A stretch of DNA of 64,000 nt. It comes from Aedes albopictus. Lineage: Eukaryota > Arthropoda > Insecta > Diptera > Culicidae. Position 1 is the first letter of the stretch. Each line of letters opens with the position of its first letter. The DNA lies in assembly GCF_035046485.1 (NCBI RefSeq), contig NC_085137.1, positions 314,289,164 through 314,353,163 on the forward strand, read 5' to 3'. Shown piece after piece: positions 11,085 through 20,839 of the stretch. The position numbers and the translations under genes were made by a program. Below the pieces are notes generated by a model. That model was given only the letters and a program-made list of their open reading frames with translations. It searched no databases and was not told the origin of the DNA.

Positions 11085-11340
11085 TTCTCGTACACTAAGT
11101 GTACTGAAAAGGCTATATGCTCACTCCAAAAATTACTTTTTGATAGAAGGCCCGGAGGATCAAATCACATATACCAATCAACTCAGCTCGACGAATCGAG
11201 GTGATATCTCTGTGTGTGTGTTTGTGTCTATGCATGTGTGTGTATGTGTGTGTACAAATTAACTCACATCACTTTTTGGCAGTAAACGACGAATTAAGGT
11301 GTCATGATGCGTCACCAAGTTTTCAAACAAATCATTGACT
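11085..11340. repeat. Head module of a dispersed GT-rich repeat family
   Basis: The module runs GCCTTTCTCGTACAC, then GGCTATATGCTCACTCC, then CATATACCAATC, a GT-rich microsatellite (11,210-11,260), then TTTTTGGCAGTAAACG. The same order recurs from 48968, and the GT tract plus the last motif recur at 15415-15480. Non-coding. Confidence 0.65.
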
Positions 11341-12199
11341 TTTTGCTTTTCAATGATTATTTGACTCGCGTTTTTGAAGTGATAAAAAACTGTCAATTCT
11401 GCAGCAACGCAGCAGAAAAAGTATCATCGCAATCACTGTGAGTGAGCATATAGGATGATACTTTTTCATACGAATATTCGCTTTGGTGGCAGAGAATTAT
11501 CACTTTGAAATTTCGAGCCACATATCCAACATGGCTGCCGATGCTGATGATGCCGTAAAAAGCCTTAAGGTGATGTTTTTTTTTTTTCCTTCTAAACCAT
11601 AGGGGGATAATCTGCTCAACAGACACCCTAACAACCAGGGGCGTACAATTTCGTTTCAATGATACACTTTCATGCAACATTTGAATGAGTCACTTCAAGT
11701 GTTTCATACATTTTTCTAATGACTCGGTCGTTAAAAAAAACTTTTCCACTCATCGTAGCACTCGGTAGTCTCCCACCCGGTCGCATTGCTTGTGCTTCAC
11801 CCGTCAGAGCATTAGTGTCTCACTGGTGCGCGCTAGTCTCTCAATGGTTACGGGCGCCGGTTAATTGGATTTAAGTGGTCGAATTTGTTATCCTCTTCCA
11901 TAAAACATAATTATCATTCTATTGGCGTACACCACTATTTAAAAATGTGGTTTAAATAGTGTTTTTAGCATGTTGAAGTATTTCAATGACTCATAAATGA
12001 AACGAAAATTCAAGTATATCATCCCATGTTTCATACACACTTGTTTCTGTAGCAGCAACGAACGAGTGTGTTGCTGGGTGAGAGATGAAGCATCACAGCA
12101 GTCCGTTCGCAAGGGAAACGATTTGCTACAGTCGTCGTACGTCATGTTTTCCTTTCGAAATTGCACGACCCTGCTAACAACAGAAGGTTAGGGTAGTGT
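11341..12199. other. Unassigned sequence
   Basis: No supportable gene. Two short frames overlap antisense at 11,940-12,190. One contains a cysteine-rich stretch but no known domain. Confidence 0.35.
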
Positions 12200-12879
12200 A
12201 GGTCTGAGGCCGTCTTCTACAACAAAAGTAAAAGCCAGGACTACTCTCTCCTCGTACCCACTAAACCATTCCTATGGTCGCCAAACCCTACGTCTCTCCG
12301 GAACCACCAAGAAGGTATTGCTTCAGAGAGGGGCTAGTGCACATCGCACCCACAAGGTTAGCTGCGAAGCCTGCAGTAACGAACATCGATGACTCGCTTT
12401 GGAGAGTCCATCACGGTAGCATGCTGGCGCTAAGCCAGTTTCCCGAGTGGTCCTCGCCACTCCCTTTGTCCTCGGAAGGCGGGTAGGGTCAACCCCGCCC
12501 GCGCCTAACTGCTTTGCAGACATCAAGAACTGATGCCCACGTGCAACCCGATCTGACCTGCCCGTAAGGAAGGGTATCACTACCCTTCAGGCCCTATCAG
12601 ATGCACCCGAAGGTTGCAGACAGCAGGGTCTCACCTACCCCGACCCTTGCCGGGGACCCCTTTCCAACCGCGGGCTCGGATCCAACCCAGTAGACCGACG
12701 CCACGACAGCACCGCTACCTGGACTTCCTCTCCGCGGCCACTTAATCGCTGTAAGGGTCGATCTCGACCGCAGGGCACCGGTATGACCTACGAAGCCGAC
12801 TCCGAACCCCTGGACCACCTCTTGTACTGCATCTGGACTAGCCACTCTCCGAGTCCACGCGCCACCTCCTCTGTAGCTC

Positions 12880-13352
12880 TCAGACGATATGGGTGATAGC
12901 CGTTGAAACGGCGTTCCAGCCAAACTCATCCCTACACATCCTCTGGACCAAGTTGTCCGGAGTTGTGTCCTCCCCGCATGTGGCAAGCATGCGGTCACGC
13001 ATTGTGCGAAAACGCGGGCACACGAACAAAACGTGTTCCGCCGTTTCCTCTAAACCATTGCAGACTGGACATTCGGGAGAATCCGCATGCCCGAAACGGT
13101 GTAGATACTGTCGGAAGCAACCATGACCAGTAAGGACCTGTGTCAGGTGGAATGTAACTTCCCCATGGCGCCTATTAATCCAACTATCTACCCTCGGTAT
13201 CAACCAATGGGTCCACCTTCCTTTGGTGGAACTGTCCCACGCGCGCTGCCATTTGACCATAGAGGCCATCCTGGCAGTCCTGCGTATGCCTCTTGTGCCG
13301 CGCATTTCGAAGCACTCCATGTCCTCACTGATAAGAATGCTGATAGGCACCG
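12880..13352 (-). pseudogene. R1-clade ORF2 C-terminal region with zinc finger
   Basis: This continues the same LINE after the insertion. The frame resumes at ISILISEDMECFEMRG and passes through HWLIPRVDSWINRRHGEVTF. It reaches a cysteine-histidine cluster, CPVCNGLEETAEHVLFVCPR, typical of R1-clade C-termini, and ends at a stop at 12880-12882. About 30 residues expected between the two halves are absent, so the insertion came with a small deletion or the junction decayed. It has no independent start and is not a separate gene. Confidence 0.8.
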
Positions 13353-13767
13353 AACCAGTAACGGGTTCGGGCTTGGAAATTTGAAAAAAGCTTGGGTACG
13401 GGTAGGGTCCGGGTTTAAACAATTTCAAAACTCTCGGGTACGGGTCGGGTCGGGTTTGAATAATGTCGGGTTCAAGTCGGGTTTGGTAGATAAATCAGTA
13501 TTCAGAAAAATGTTTTATTTGTTATATCCGATACATTCAATGATTATTATTTAACTCGGGTTTCGGTCGGGTTTATTGGCAATTTTTTTTTTTCGGGTTC
13601 GGGTCGGGTTCGGGTTTGATCGACGAAAATTTTTCGGGTTCGGGTCGGGTCCGGGTTTGACGGAACAAAAAATTCTCGGGTACGGGTCGGGTTCGGGTTT
13701 TGAAATTGAAAATTGTTCAGGTACGGGTCGGGTTCGGGTCTGTAAAATCTGAAACCCGACCATCTCT
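13353..13767. mobile_element. CCCGAACCCG-rich repeat inserted in the LINE
   Basis: Read on the minus strand the segment begins AGAGATGGTCGGGTTTC and is built of CCCGAACCCGACCCG words at irregular spacing, separated by short AT-rich pieces. Its borders coincide with the break in the LINE coding region. It has no coding capacity of its own, because proline-rich frames through it are translated repeats. Element class unknown; no TSD found. Confidence 0.6.
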
Positions 13768-15387
13768 ACTTTCCAGCTTCCGTCGGTAGGATTTAGTACT
13801 TAGCGCGGTGCCCCACGCCGGGCCGCCATACCTAAGTATGGACGTAGCAACACTAGCCAGAAGCTTGAGCTTACTGGCGTACACCGCTGAGCTATTGGAC
13901 ATCATCCGGGACAGTGCCGCAATAGCTGTGGAGGCTCTTTTACAGGCATAATCGACGTGGCTACCGAAGGTAAGCTCATCGTCGATCATCACGCCCAAGT
14001 GTTTGACGGAGCGCTTTGACAGGATAATGCACTCTCCTACACTAATCTCCGTCTGCTGCTCCGACTTCAGGTTGTTAACAACCGTCACCTCTGTCTTGTG
14101 GTGAGCCAGCTCCAGTTTCCTGGACCGCATCCACGCCTCCACAACCTTGATCGAGTGGTTGGTAGTCAACTTTACCTCCTCGATCGTTTCACCGTAGACT
14201 TCGAGCGTAATGTCGTCGGCAAATCCGACAATCACCACTCCCACTGGGTACTCTAACCTCAACACCTCGTCGTACATGACATTCCATAACACCGGACCCA
14301 GGATGGAACCTTGCGGGACTCCTGAGGTTATGTGAAAGCACTTCCGACCCACCTCCGTGTCGTAGACTAGTACACGATTCTGAAAGTAACTTCCGAGAAT
14401 CTTGTACAGGTACTCCGGTATCCCCAGACGCAAGAGCGCATCGGCAATAGCAGACCAGCTGGCGCTATTAAACGCATTCTTAACATCCAGAGTCACTACC
14501 GCGCAAAAGCGAATTCCCCTCCTCTTAGGCTCGAGTGCTTTCTCGGCGGTTTTTGTAACCGACAAGATAGCGTCTACGGTGGACTTCCCCTTCCGGAAGC
14601 CGTACTGGTTACTCGAAAGACCATTTTCGCCCTCGGTGAACCGCAACATTCTATTGAGGATGATCTTTTCGAGCACCTTCCCCGCCGTGTCAATCAAGCA
14701 TATTGGTCTATATGCCGACGGGTCTCCGGGTGGTTTCCCCGCCTTTGGCAATAGTACCAGGCTCTGCTTCTTCCAAGCTTCTGGGAAAACTCCCTCGTCC
14801 AGGCATTTCTGCATAGAAGACCTGAACATCTCGGGAGCCTCTGCAATAGCTACTTTTAAGGCCAGGTTCGGCACTCCGTCCGGACCTGGGGCATTACCTA
14901 CGCTAAGGGACTTAGCTATCCCCGCAAGTTCCGCATCGGTGACCCTCTCCTCATCGCCAGCCCCAGTCCCCGGCTGTCCTACGAAAGGAGGCCAAGGACT
15001 AGGATCATGACGCGGAAAAAGTCCTCCAATGATCCCCTCCAACATCTCTGGAGATTGCTCTGTAGGAGCCATCACACCTCTCGTCTTGGCCATAACGACC
15101 CTGTAGGCGTCACCCCACGGGTTCGTATTGGCACTCTGACAGAGACCCTCAAAGCAGCCCTTTTTGCTTGCTCTTATCTCGGTCTTAAGCGCGGCTTTTG
15201 CAGCGGCGAACACCACCCGCCGTTCGTTTCGCTCTTCCACTGATCGTGCTCGCTGCATCCGCCGCCTAGCCCGTAGGCAGGCGCGGCGCAGGTCCGCAAT
15301 CGCGTCGGTCCACCAGTAAGCTGGTGGCCTCCCATTTCTAGGGTGGACTCGCCTAGGCATGGTCGCATCACACGCACGTGAGAGCAC
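13768..15387 (-). pseudogene. R1-clade reverse transcriptase, N- and C-truncated
   Basis: About 540 codons encode a LINE reverse transcriptase. Visible motifs in order are GNAPGPDGVPNLALK (residues about 164-178), the LVLLPKAGKPPGDPSAYRPI block (about 210-229), YGFRKGKSTVDAI (262-274), TLDVKNAFNSASW (299-311), TSGVPQGSILGPVLWN (355-370), the catalytic FADD box (389-392) and a thumb-like stretch to RKLES (540). The enzyme would copy its own RNA at a nicked chromosomal target. No endonuclease lies upstream. The frame runs into the insertion after residue 540 and picks up 16 unrelated residues. This copy cannot make a full ORF2 and is presumably dead. R1-clade placement rests on motif style and the C-terminal region. 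Confidence 0.85.
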
Positions 15388-15409
15388 CGCTACCAGCTCG
15401 TCGCCGTCT

Positions 15410-15640
15410 TAAAAGGTGATGTCTGTTTGTGTATGTATGTGTGTGTGTACAAATTAACTCACATCATTTTTGGCAGTAAACTTCTGCCGATTTTAATGAT
15501 CTACGTTTCATTCGACGCAGAATCTGGTCCCATTGTTTCCTATTGAAAATGGTTCGGATTGGTCCTGCTGCTCCGGAGTTATGGCCATTTAGGTGTTCCG
15601 GATCGGTACCCCAGGAAGAGGTCACATATAAAAATGCTAC
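15410..15640. repeat. Second head module of the GT-rich repeat family
   Basis: A GT-rich tract is followed by CATTTTTGGCAGTAAAC, CGCAGAATCTGGTCCCATTG and TTTAGGTGTTCCGGATCGG. The last two motifs recur in the same order at 49,170-49,265. It leads directly into the 150-bp tandem units. Confidence 0.65.
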
Positions 15641-17430
15641 AAACCCATGCATGCGACGTTCCAAATTGCAGCATTTTCGATAACCTGATGCACAATAAGC
15701 AGGGAAATAGTCTCAGACCATATTTGAACCGGTTCCGGGTGTCCCGTCGGAAGTTGCCAAATACAAAAGTGTAATAACCTGATGAACAAATAGTTGGAAA
15801 ATAGCCTCAACTCAAATGCGAACCGGAAGTGATCCGGAACTGGTTCCGGGTGTTCCACTGGATGTAAAAGTGAACCAAACCCATACATGCGACACATCAA
15901 ATAGCGGCTTTTTCAATAACCCATGCATGCGGTACATCCAACCCCCTGAAGAAAGCGTTAGTTCTTGAAGCCGCCGCCTTTGGTGGGGCGCCACAGGTTT
16001 GTTTACGAAATTTCAGTCTGCTGGCCAATCTGCTACGCGCGGAAGCGAACTTTGTCGTGCGAAGATAAATTCGTGAGTGAAAAACGATCATTTCCACATA
16101 TTGTTCAATGGGTTTAGTGTTCTTTGTTAAATTTACAAGACGCACAAATATGAAAATACATTTAACCCATTTCAAACAACACTGAAGTCATTTAAATTTG
16201 AATGTCGCACCTGCTCCAACAGAAAAAATCACTGTGTTTTCAGCCTTATGCAACCGCCGATTCAAATCAGCACCACGTCCAGCACCATATTTTTGGCTTC
16301 AATCCAATTGTATGTGGATGACAGCCGTTTCATGGGGTTGGGTACATCAAATAGATGCTTTTTCAATAACCTAATGAGTTGTAAGCAGGAAAATAGCCTC
16401 AGATCATGTTTGGGAAAACCGGTAATGTTCTGGAGCCGGTTCCGTGTGCCCCACTGGAAGTAGTCAAATATAAAAGCGTACCAAACTCATGCATGCGGCA
16501 TAACAAATCGCGGCTCTTTAGGTGACCTGATGATCGGTGAGCAAGACCGTATTTGGGAGAAACGGTATTGCTCTGAAACCGGTTTCGGGTGTCTCGCCAG
16601 AAGTCGTCAAATGTAGAAGAGAACCAAACCCATGCTTGCAGCACATCGAGTAGCGGATTTTCCGATACCCTGAAGAACGGTAAGTCTCAGAACACATCTA
16701 AGACTACAGGTAGTGTTCCGGCACTGGTTTCGGGCATACTGCCGAAAGTGGCCAAATGTAAAAGTGAACCAACTCTATGCATGCGGCATATAAAATCGCC
16801 GGAAGGACTGTCCTGGAACCGGGACATCAAACTGCTGTGACACATCTAATAGCTGCATTTTCTACAACCGGAAAAACTGGCTTTCTCAGTCTTGGACTAT
16901 TCAAAACGGTGAATTTTGGTTTGCCCGACGTTTCGGCTCTTTTATTGGGCCTTTTTCAAGGGGATAGCTGTCAACCATTCCTCGTTACATTGGGTAGTGC
17001 ATGTCGTTGATAATTGCTATAGTGTCCTAGTATCCCTAAATTGATAAATTAATCTGCAAAATTGTATACAAGAAGCTCTCCCTCAAAAATCCGGCAATAC
17101 CCAATGTAACGAGGAACGGTTGACAGCTATCCCCTTGAAAAAGGCCCAATAAAAGAGCCGAAACGTCGGGCAAAGCAAAACTCACCGTTTTGAATAGTCC
17201 AAGACTGAGAAAGACAGTTTTTCTGGAAGTAACAAATTTCCAGTCGCACTTACCCAGCACAATTTTCTACAACTTGATGACGGAACCTGTTCCGTGTGTC
17301 CCGCCGGAAGTGGCCTAATATAAAAGTGAACCAAACCCATTTATCCGACACAATAAAACGTGGCTTTTCGACTACCTGATGAACGGCAAGCAAGTAAATT
17401 GGCTCAAACCACATGCAAGACTACCGATAG
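15641..17430. repeat. Degenerate tandem repeat, unit about 150 bp
   Basis: Each unit begins near AACCCATGCATGCGACAC and contains AGCGGCATTTTCGATAACC, a TGAACGGTAAGCAGGAAA-like word, GTAGTGTTCCGGAAC and CCGGAAGTGGCCAAATATAA. Units near 15641, 15878, 16478, 16628, 16770 and 17333 are diverged. A hairpin element is inserted at 16869-17262. A better-preserved array of the same family flanks the LTR retrotransposon. Non-coding. Confidence 0.7.
16869..17262. mobile_element. Penelope-like non-autonomous hairpin element
   Basis: Two inverted arms of about 120 bp (16872-16992 and 17093-17225) each carry CGACGTTTCGG or its complement, next to CCTTTTTCAAGGGG and a word reading CAACC(A/G)TTCCTCGTTACATT. 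The element is bounded by an 11-bp direct repeat, TTTTCTACAAC, at 16858-16868 and 17263-17273. Inverted terminal repeats, TSDs of variable length and GAAACGTC hammerhead-type motifs are known features of Penelope-like retroelements. The family call is an inference. No reverse transcriptase is present. Confidence 0.55.
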
Positions 17431-18300
17431 TGTTCCGGTAACAGATCCGTTTTTTTTTCCCACGTCCAGGACCTGGGATCACATCCCACTCCCGTCAAAC
17501 TCACAAATTGTGAGCTCTTCTAAAGCGTGGGTCCCGAGATGAACTAGCCTAGGGCTAAAATACAGTTAAAAAAACTACTGGCAATGTTCCGGATGGTCAA
17601 TGGTTAATGTTGAATGGTAAATGTTGAATGAGAAATTGAAAACTTGATTGCATCAACTAGAAGCAAAACTTGTTCAATCCCTTCTTGCGTCTAAAATATT
17701 TGCGAAAAACGGTGCGATTGCGATTAAAATTTGAATAAAATAGTATGAAAAATTTCACGCTTCTGTATTTTTGTCATAAAGATTTCAAATTAAGCAAGAA
17801 TTGTGTATAATCATAATAAACTTAAAGAAAAAGTTTGATCTTACGCTTGTGCAAAAAATATATAATTGAATTTTTCGTCTTGATGTTAATCAACACCATT
17901 GGTATTGATGGTGGTCAAAAGTATACTAATAGGACTGATATTGTTTAGCTCTGTCTATATGTTTAACATAACATCGGAATTTATGCCATCATCAAGTTTT
18001 CCTATTCGATAATAAGTAAATCTAACATGATCAGGATTTAGGAACACTTCGGCTAATTTAGATGGATATATATTAAGTATTGCACTTTTAACGAGAAAGG
18101 CGTTATCACCACTAGGTGGAACAATCTAGGTTTTTTAAGTAGAGTTTCGAAATTATCAGCACGAAATTATGCACTTCAAATTTTGGTCGACGATTAAAGT
18201 TAACGACTAGGGCTTAATGTTGTCAACTAGTAGTATTACATTAATCATCATTGTAAACTCTATGGCTAGCAACCACATACTAATGTTTTTGAAAAACTGT
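17431..18300. other. AT-rich spacer with repeat-family fragments
   Basis: No gene. Near 18,090-18,140 the words ACGAGAAAGGCG and ATCACCACTAGGTGG occur. The first is the inverse of the GCCTTTCTCGT head motif at 11,085. A segment at 18,145-18,220 resembles 43,255-43,340 and 59,317-59,405. Confidence 0.4.
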
Positions 18301-18492
18301 TTACCGCTTCTTGCCACCATATTTCCCCTTTACGCCTTTTTCTGTGTTTAAATGCCTGTCGCATCCATTTTTACACATGGGCAACACTTGATATGGTTGT
18401 TCATCGGTACAAAATCGCATTAGCACCCCATAACCCATCAACAGCAACACGTAGAGTGAAAAAATAAACCAACCCGGCCACATACCCCTCAT
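18301..18492 (-). CDS. Putative 63-residue single-pass membrane or secreted peptide
   Basis: The frame opens with an ATG and closes at TAA. Residues about 7-24 (GWFIFSLYVLLLMGYGVL) form one strongly hydrophobic segment that could be a membrane anchor or signal sequence. It is followed by a short polar region with three cysteines (RFCTDEQ, then CKNGCDRH) and a basic tail ending KYGGKKR. Few other frames in this spacer show such an ordered layout. The family is not recognised and function is unknown. No promoter or partner exon was identified. It may equally be a chance ORF, but it stands out from the repeat-derived frames because it overlaps no repeat I could see. Confidence 0.35.
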   Translation of the reverse strand: MRGMWPGWFIFSLYVLLLMGYGVLMRFCTDEQPYQVLPMCKNGCDRHLNTEKGVKGKYGGKKR

Positions 18493-19475
18493 TCACCATA
18501 CCCATTTGATTAAACTTTTAAATTCATCAAACCAGAAGCGACTTTAATTACACGGCTGCACTGTACCATTCTTCTACGATACAAAAATATGTCGACCCTT
18601 GAATCTTCATCGCTTCTTGTTCAACCCATTATCATAATATCCTTCCAGTTTCCTTGATGTAAAAGAATCGAAGTGCAGTTTTCACGAAGTCAACGGAAAT
18701 TCCTTCGGGCAGTGTTATAATGAAACACCAAGAAGGGCAAGCCGGTATTGATTGGAGTTAGTCAATGATCGCACTCAACTTTGGTGCGATGAGACAGGAT
18801 GAAGCACAACATAGCGTTGTTGTAAGTCGGACCCGTTCTAAATTGAATAACAAAACTTTCCGGCTCCATCGCATCGCCGACACACTGTCCCAGATAGCTC
18901 ACAAGTGTTGACCGGAATTTTGCGTCGACCAGGGGGCGGGCGGTGGTTGATGACGCGTCACAACCGCTGCTGGCTGTGAAGTTGATGCGAAAAGGGGAAA
19001 GATTGTCTTTCCATGTGGCTCGGTGAACGATGAGTTAAGTTACACCTTTCTGCGTATAACATGGTGCGTCGCCCATGGTGATCTAAAACAACCAGTGGGA
19101 GATTATTGCGATAAGATGACAGGGATGGGAACAACGAACGTTGGGGATGTGAAGTCGATGACCCAGAAAGACAATCCCATGAAAGCAGGCGTCAGGTTAC
19201 CGAGTTTAAGCAATGGAGTTCAAGAGGAAATTGGTACCAACCCAAAAGAAACAAGTCAATAAAAAATCGCAACATTTCTCTTGATTGGCATTCAAATCCT
19301 ATGTTGCAATTTAACTAGCTTTTCTTTTTCTTAACTAGGTGATCCAACGTGGCTACAAACAAAGCTTGTACCATTTCTTCAATCTCTTACGCTTTGTGCC
19401 AAATTTCCAGGACTTTGTTTAATTTTACTAGTTTGTAGTTGTTTTCAAACTACAGTTAAGATAAATTGTCACATA
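18493..19475. other. Unique spacer
   Basis: Moderately AT-rich and without a recognised repeat. A 79-codon plus-strand frame at 19023-19262 has no domain. This could include the upstream region or 5' UTR of the small minus-strand ORF. Confidence 0.3.
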
Positions 19476-20388
19476 CAGGGGGTGGCCAAAATGTTTGGGA
19501 TAGGCAACTTTTTTTCTCTCACAAAAAAAGTTCAACATGCTATAACTTTTTATAGAATGCATCAAAAAATCTCAAATTTTGACTATTTGTCAACCTATTA
19601 TGTGTGCATCATTGGTACAAATTTAGGCTTGATTGATTAATGTTTCGCAAAGTTAGAACCGTTCGGGTAAAACACTATTTTTTAGACAACTCAATTTTAA
19701 GCTGTCATATCTCGGAAACCAGTGAACCGAATTAAATTAAAATTTGAACGTACACTAACAATATGTAAATGCTTCACAAACTATTAAAACATAGGTACTT
19801 TTTAAACGTTGAAAAAAGCTATCATGGATTGAAACTTTTTGGATTTCTCTCGAAAAAATGTATTTTTTTTTTTACATCAATGTCAATAAATTTTAGTGTT
19901 GATATCCAAAGATTTTTCACTTCTGTTCTCAAGCTATCTCTAATCAGATATAGTAGAGCCTATTAAGATTGGAGGAAGAACACATTTAGTATTTTTTGTG
20001 TGGTTTTGTAAATTTGGCTTATTTTCCACTATTTGGGTAAAAATTTCATGTCGGTGTAACGTAATTCGCCGTGAGAAAATATAACATTTTATAACGTCGT
20101 ATTAAGTATCAATAAACGTTAAAAAAATCATTCAATTCGGTTCACTGGTTTCGGAGATGTGACAGCTCAAAAATTAGTTGTCTAAATAATAGTGTTCTAC
20201 CCGAACGGCTCTAACTTCACGAAAAAATAATCAATCGAGCCCAAATTTGTACCAATGATGCACATATAATAGGTTGACAAACAGTCAAAATTTGAGATTT
20301 TTTGATAACTCTATGAAAAGTTACAGCATGTTGAATTTTTTGTGGGAGAAAAAAAGTTGCCTATCCCAAACATTTTGGCCATCCCCTG
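19476..20388. mobile_element. 913-bp TA-flanked foldback element with arms near 290 bp
   Basis: The left end CAGGGGGTGGCCAAAATG is matched by CAGGGGATGGCCAAAATG on the opposite strand at the right end. TA is present at 19474-19475 and 20389-20390. The arms stay recognisably complementary to about 19,760 and 20,100, including TTTGGGATAGGCAAC and CCAGTGAACCGAATT. The TA duplication and end sequence suggest a Tc1/mariner-type non-autonomous element. The centre has no transposase. Confidence 0.8.
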
Positions 20389-20839
20389 TATGTCTTAGCC
20401 TGAGAGAGAAACAATAAGTGCTCCCCGGGCCACCAGATTATTATTTTTTAAATCGAGCCAACTCAAAGATTAATAATAACTCAGAGCTAAAAAAAATCTC
20501 AAAAAATAAACTATTCTAATAGTTAACGTTTTCATCCACAATTATCAAACCTTTTTTACTCGAGAACTACAGGAAATTTTGCCAAACATTTCTTCAAGAG
20601 AACCACTTCAATCTTAAAATAGAATTTTATCAAATAACACGCTTGGTTGAATGGCTAAATTTTGTGATGTTTATTTACGGAATGCAAAAACAGCATGTCA
20701 AATTTCCCAGATATGCCGGAATCGGTTGCGGTAGGGAAAAAGATGGACTTTGTAGAACCATATGCTGCTATAGAGTGCGGTTATGTGCTACTGCTATACG
20801 GATTTTCTTTAGTATTCAATTCAAACAAACATCATTCTA
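20389..20839. other. AT-rich spacer
   Basis: No gene or clear repeat recognised. Confidence 0.4.

Larger units (their letters stand above)
12200..15409 (-). mobile_element. 5'-truncated R1-clade LINE
   Basis: A reverse transcriptase frame (13768-15387) and its C-terminal zinc-finger region (12880-13352) lie in order on the minus strand, followed by about 680 bp of likely 3' UTR. The endonuclease domain is missing, as expected of incomplete reverse transcription. The coding region is broken by a 415-bp insertion at 13353-13767. The outer limits are approximate, since no TSD or poly-A tail was identified. Confidence 0.75.

Noticed and set aside
14402..15010. 202-codon plus-strand frame
   Set aside because: Antisense shadow of the R1-clade reverse transcriptase.
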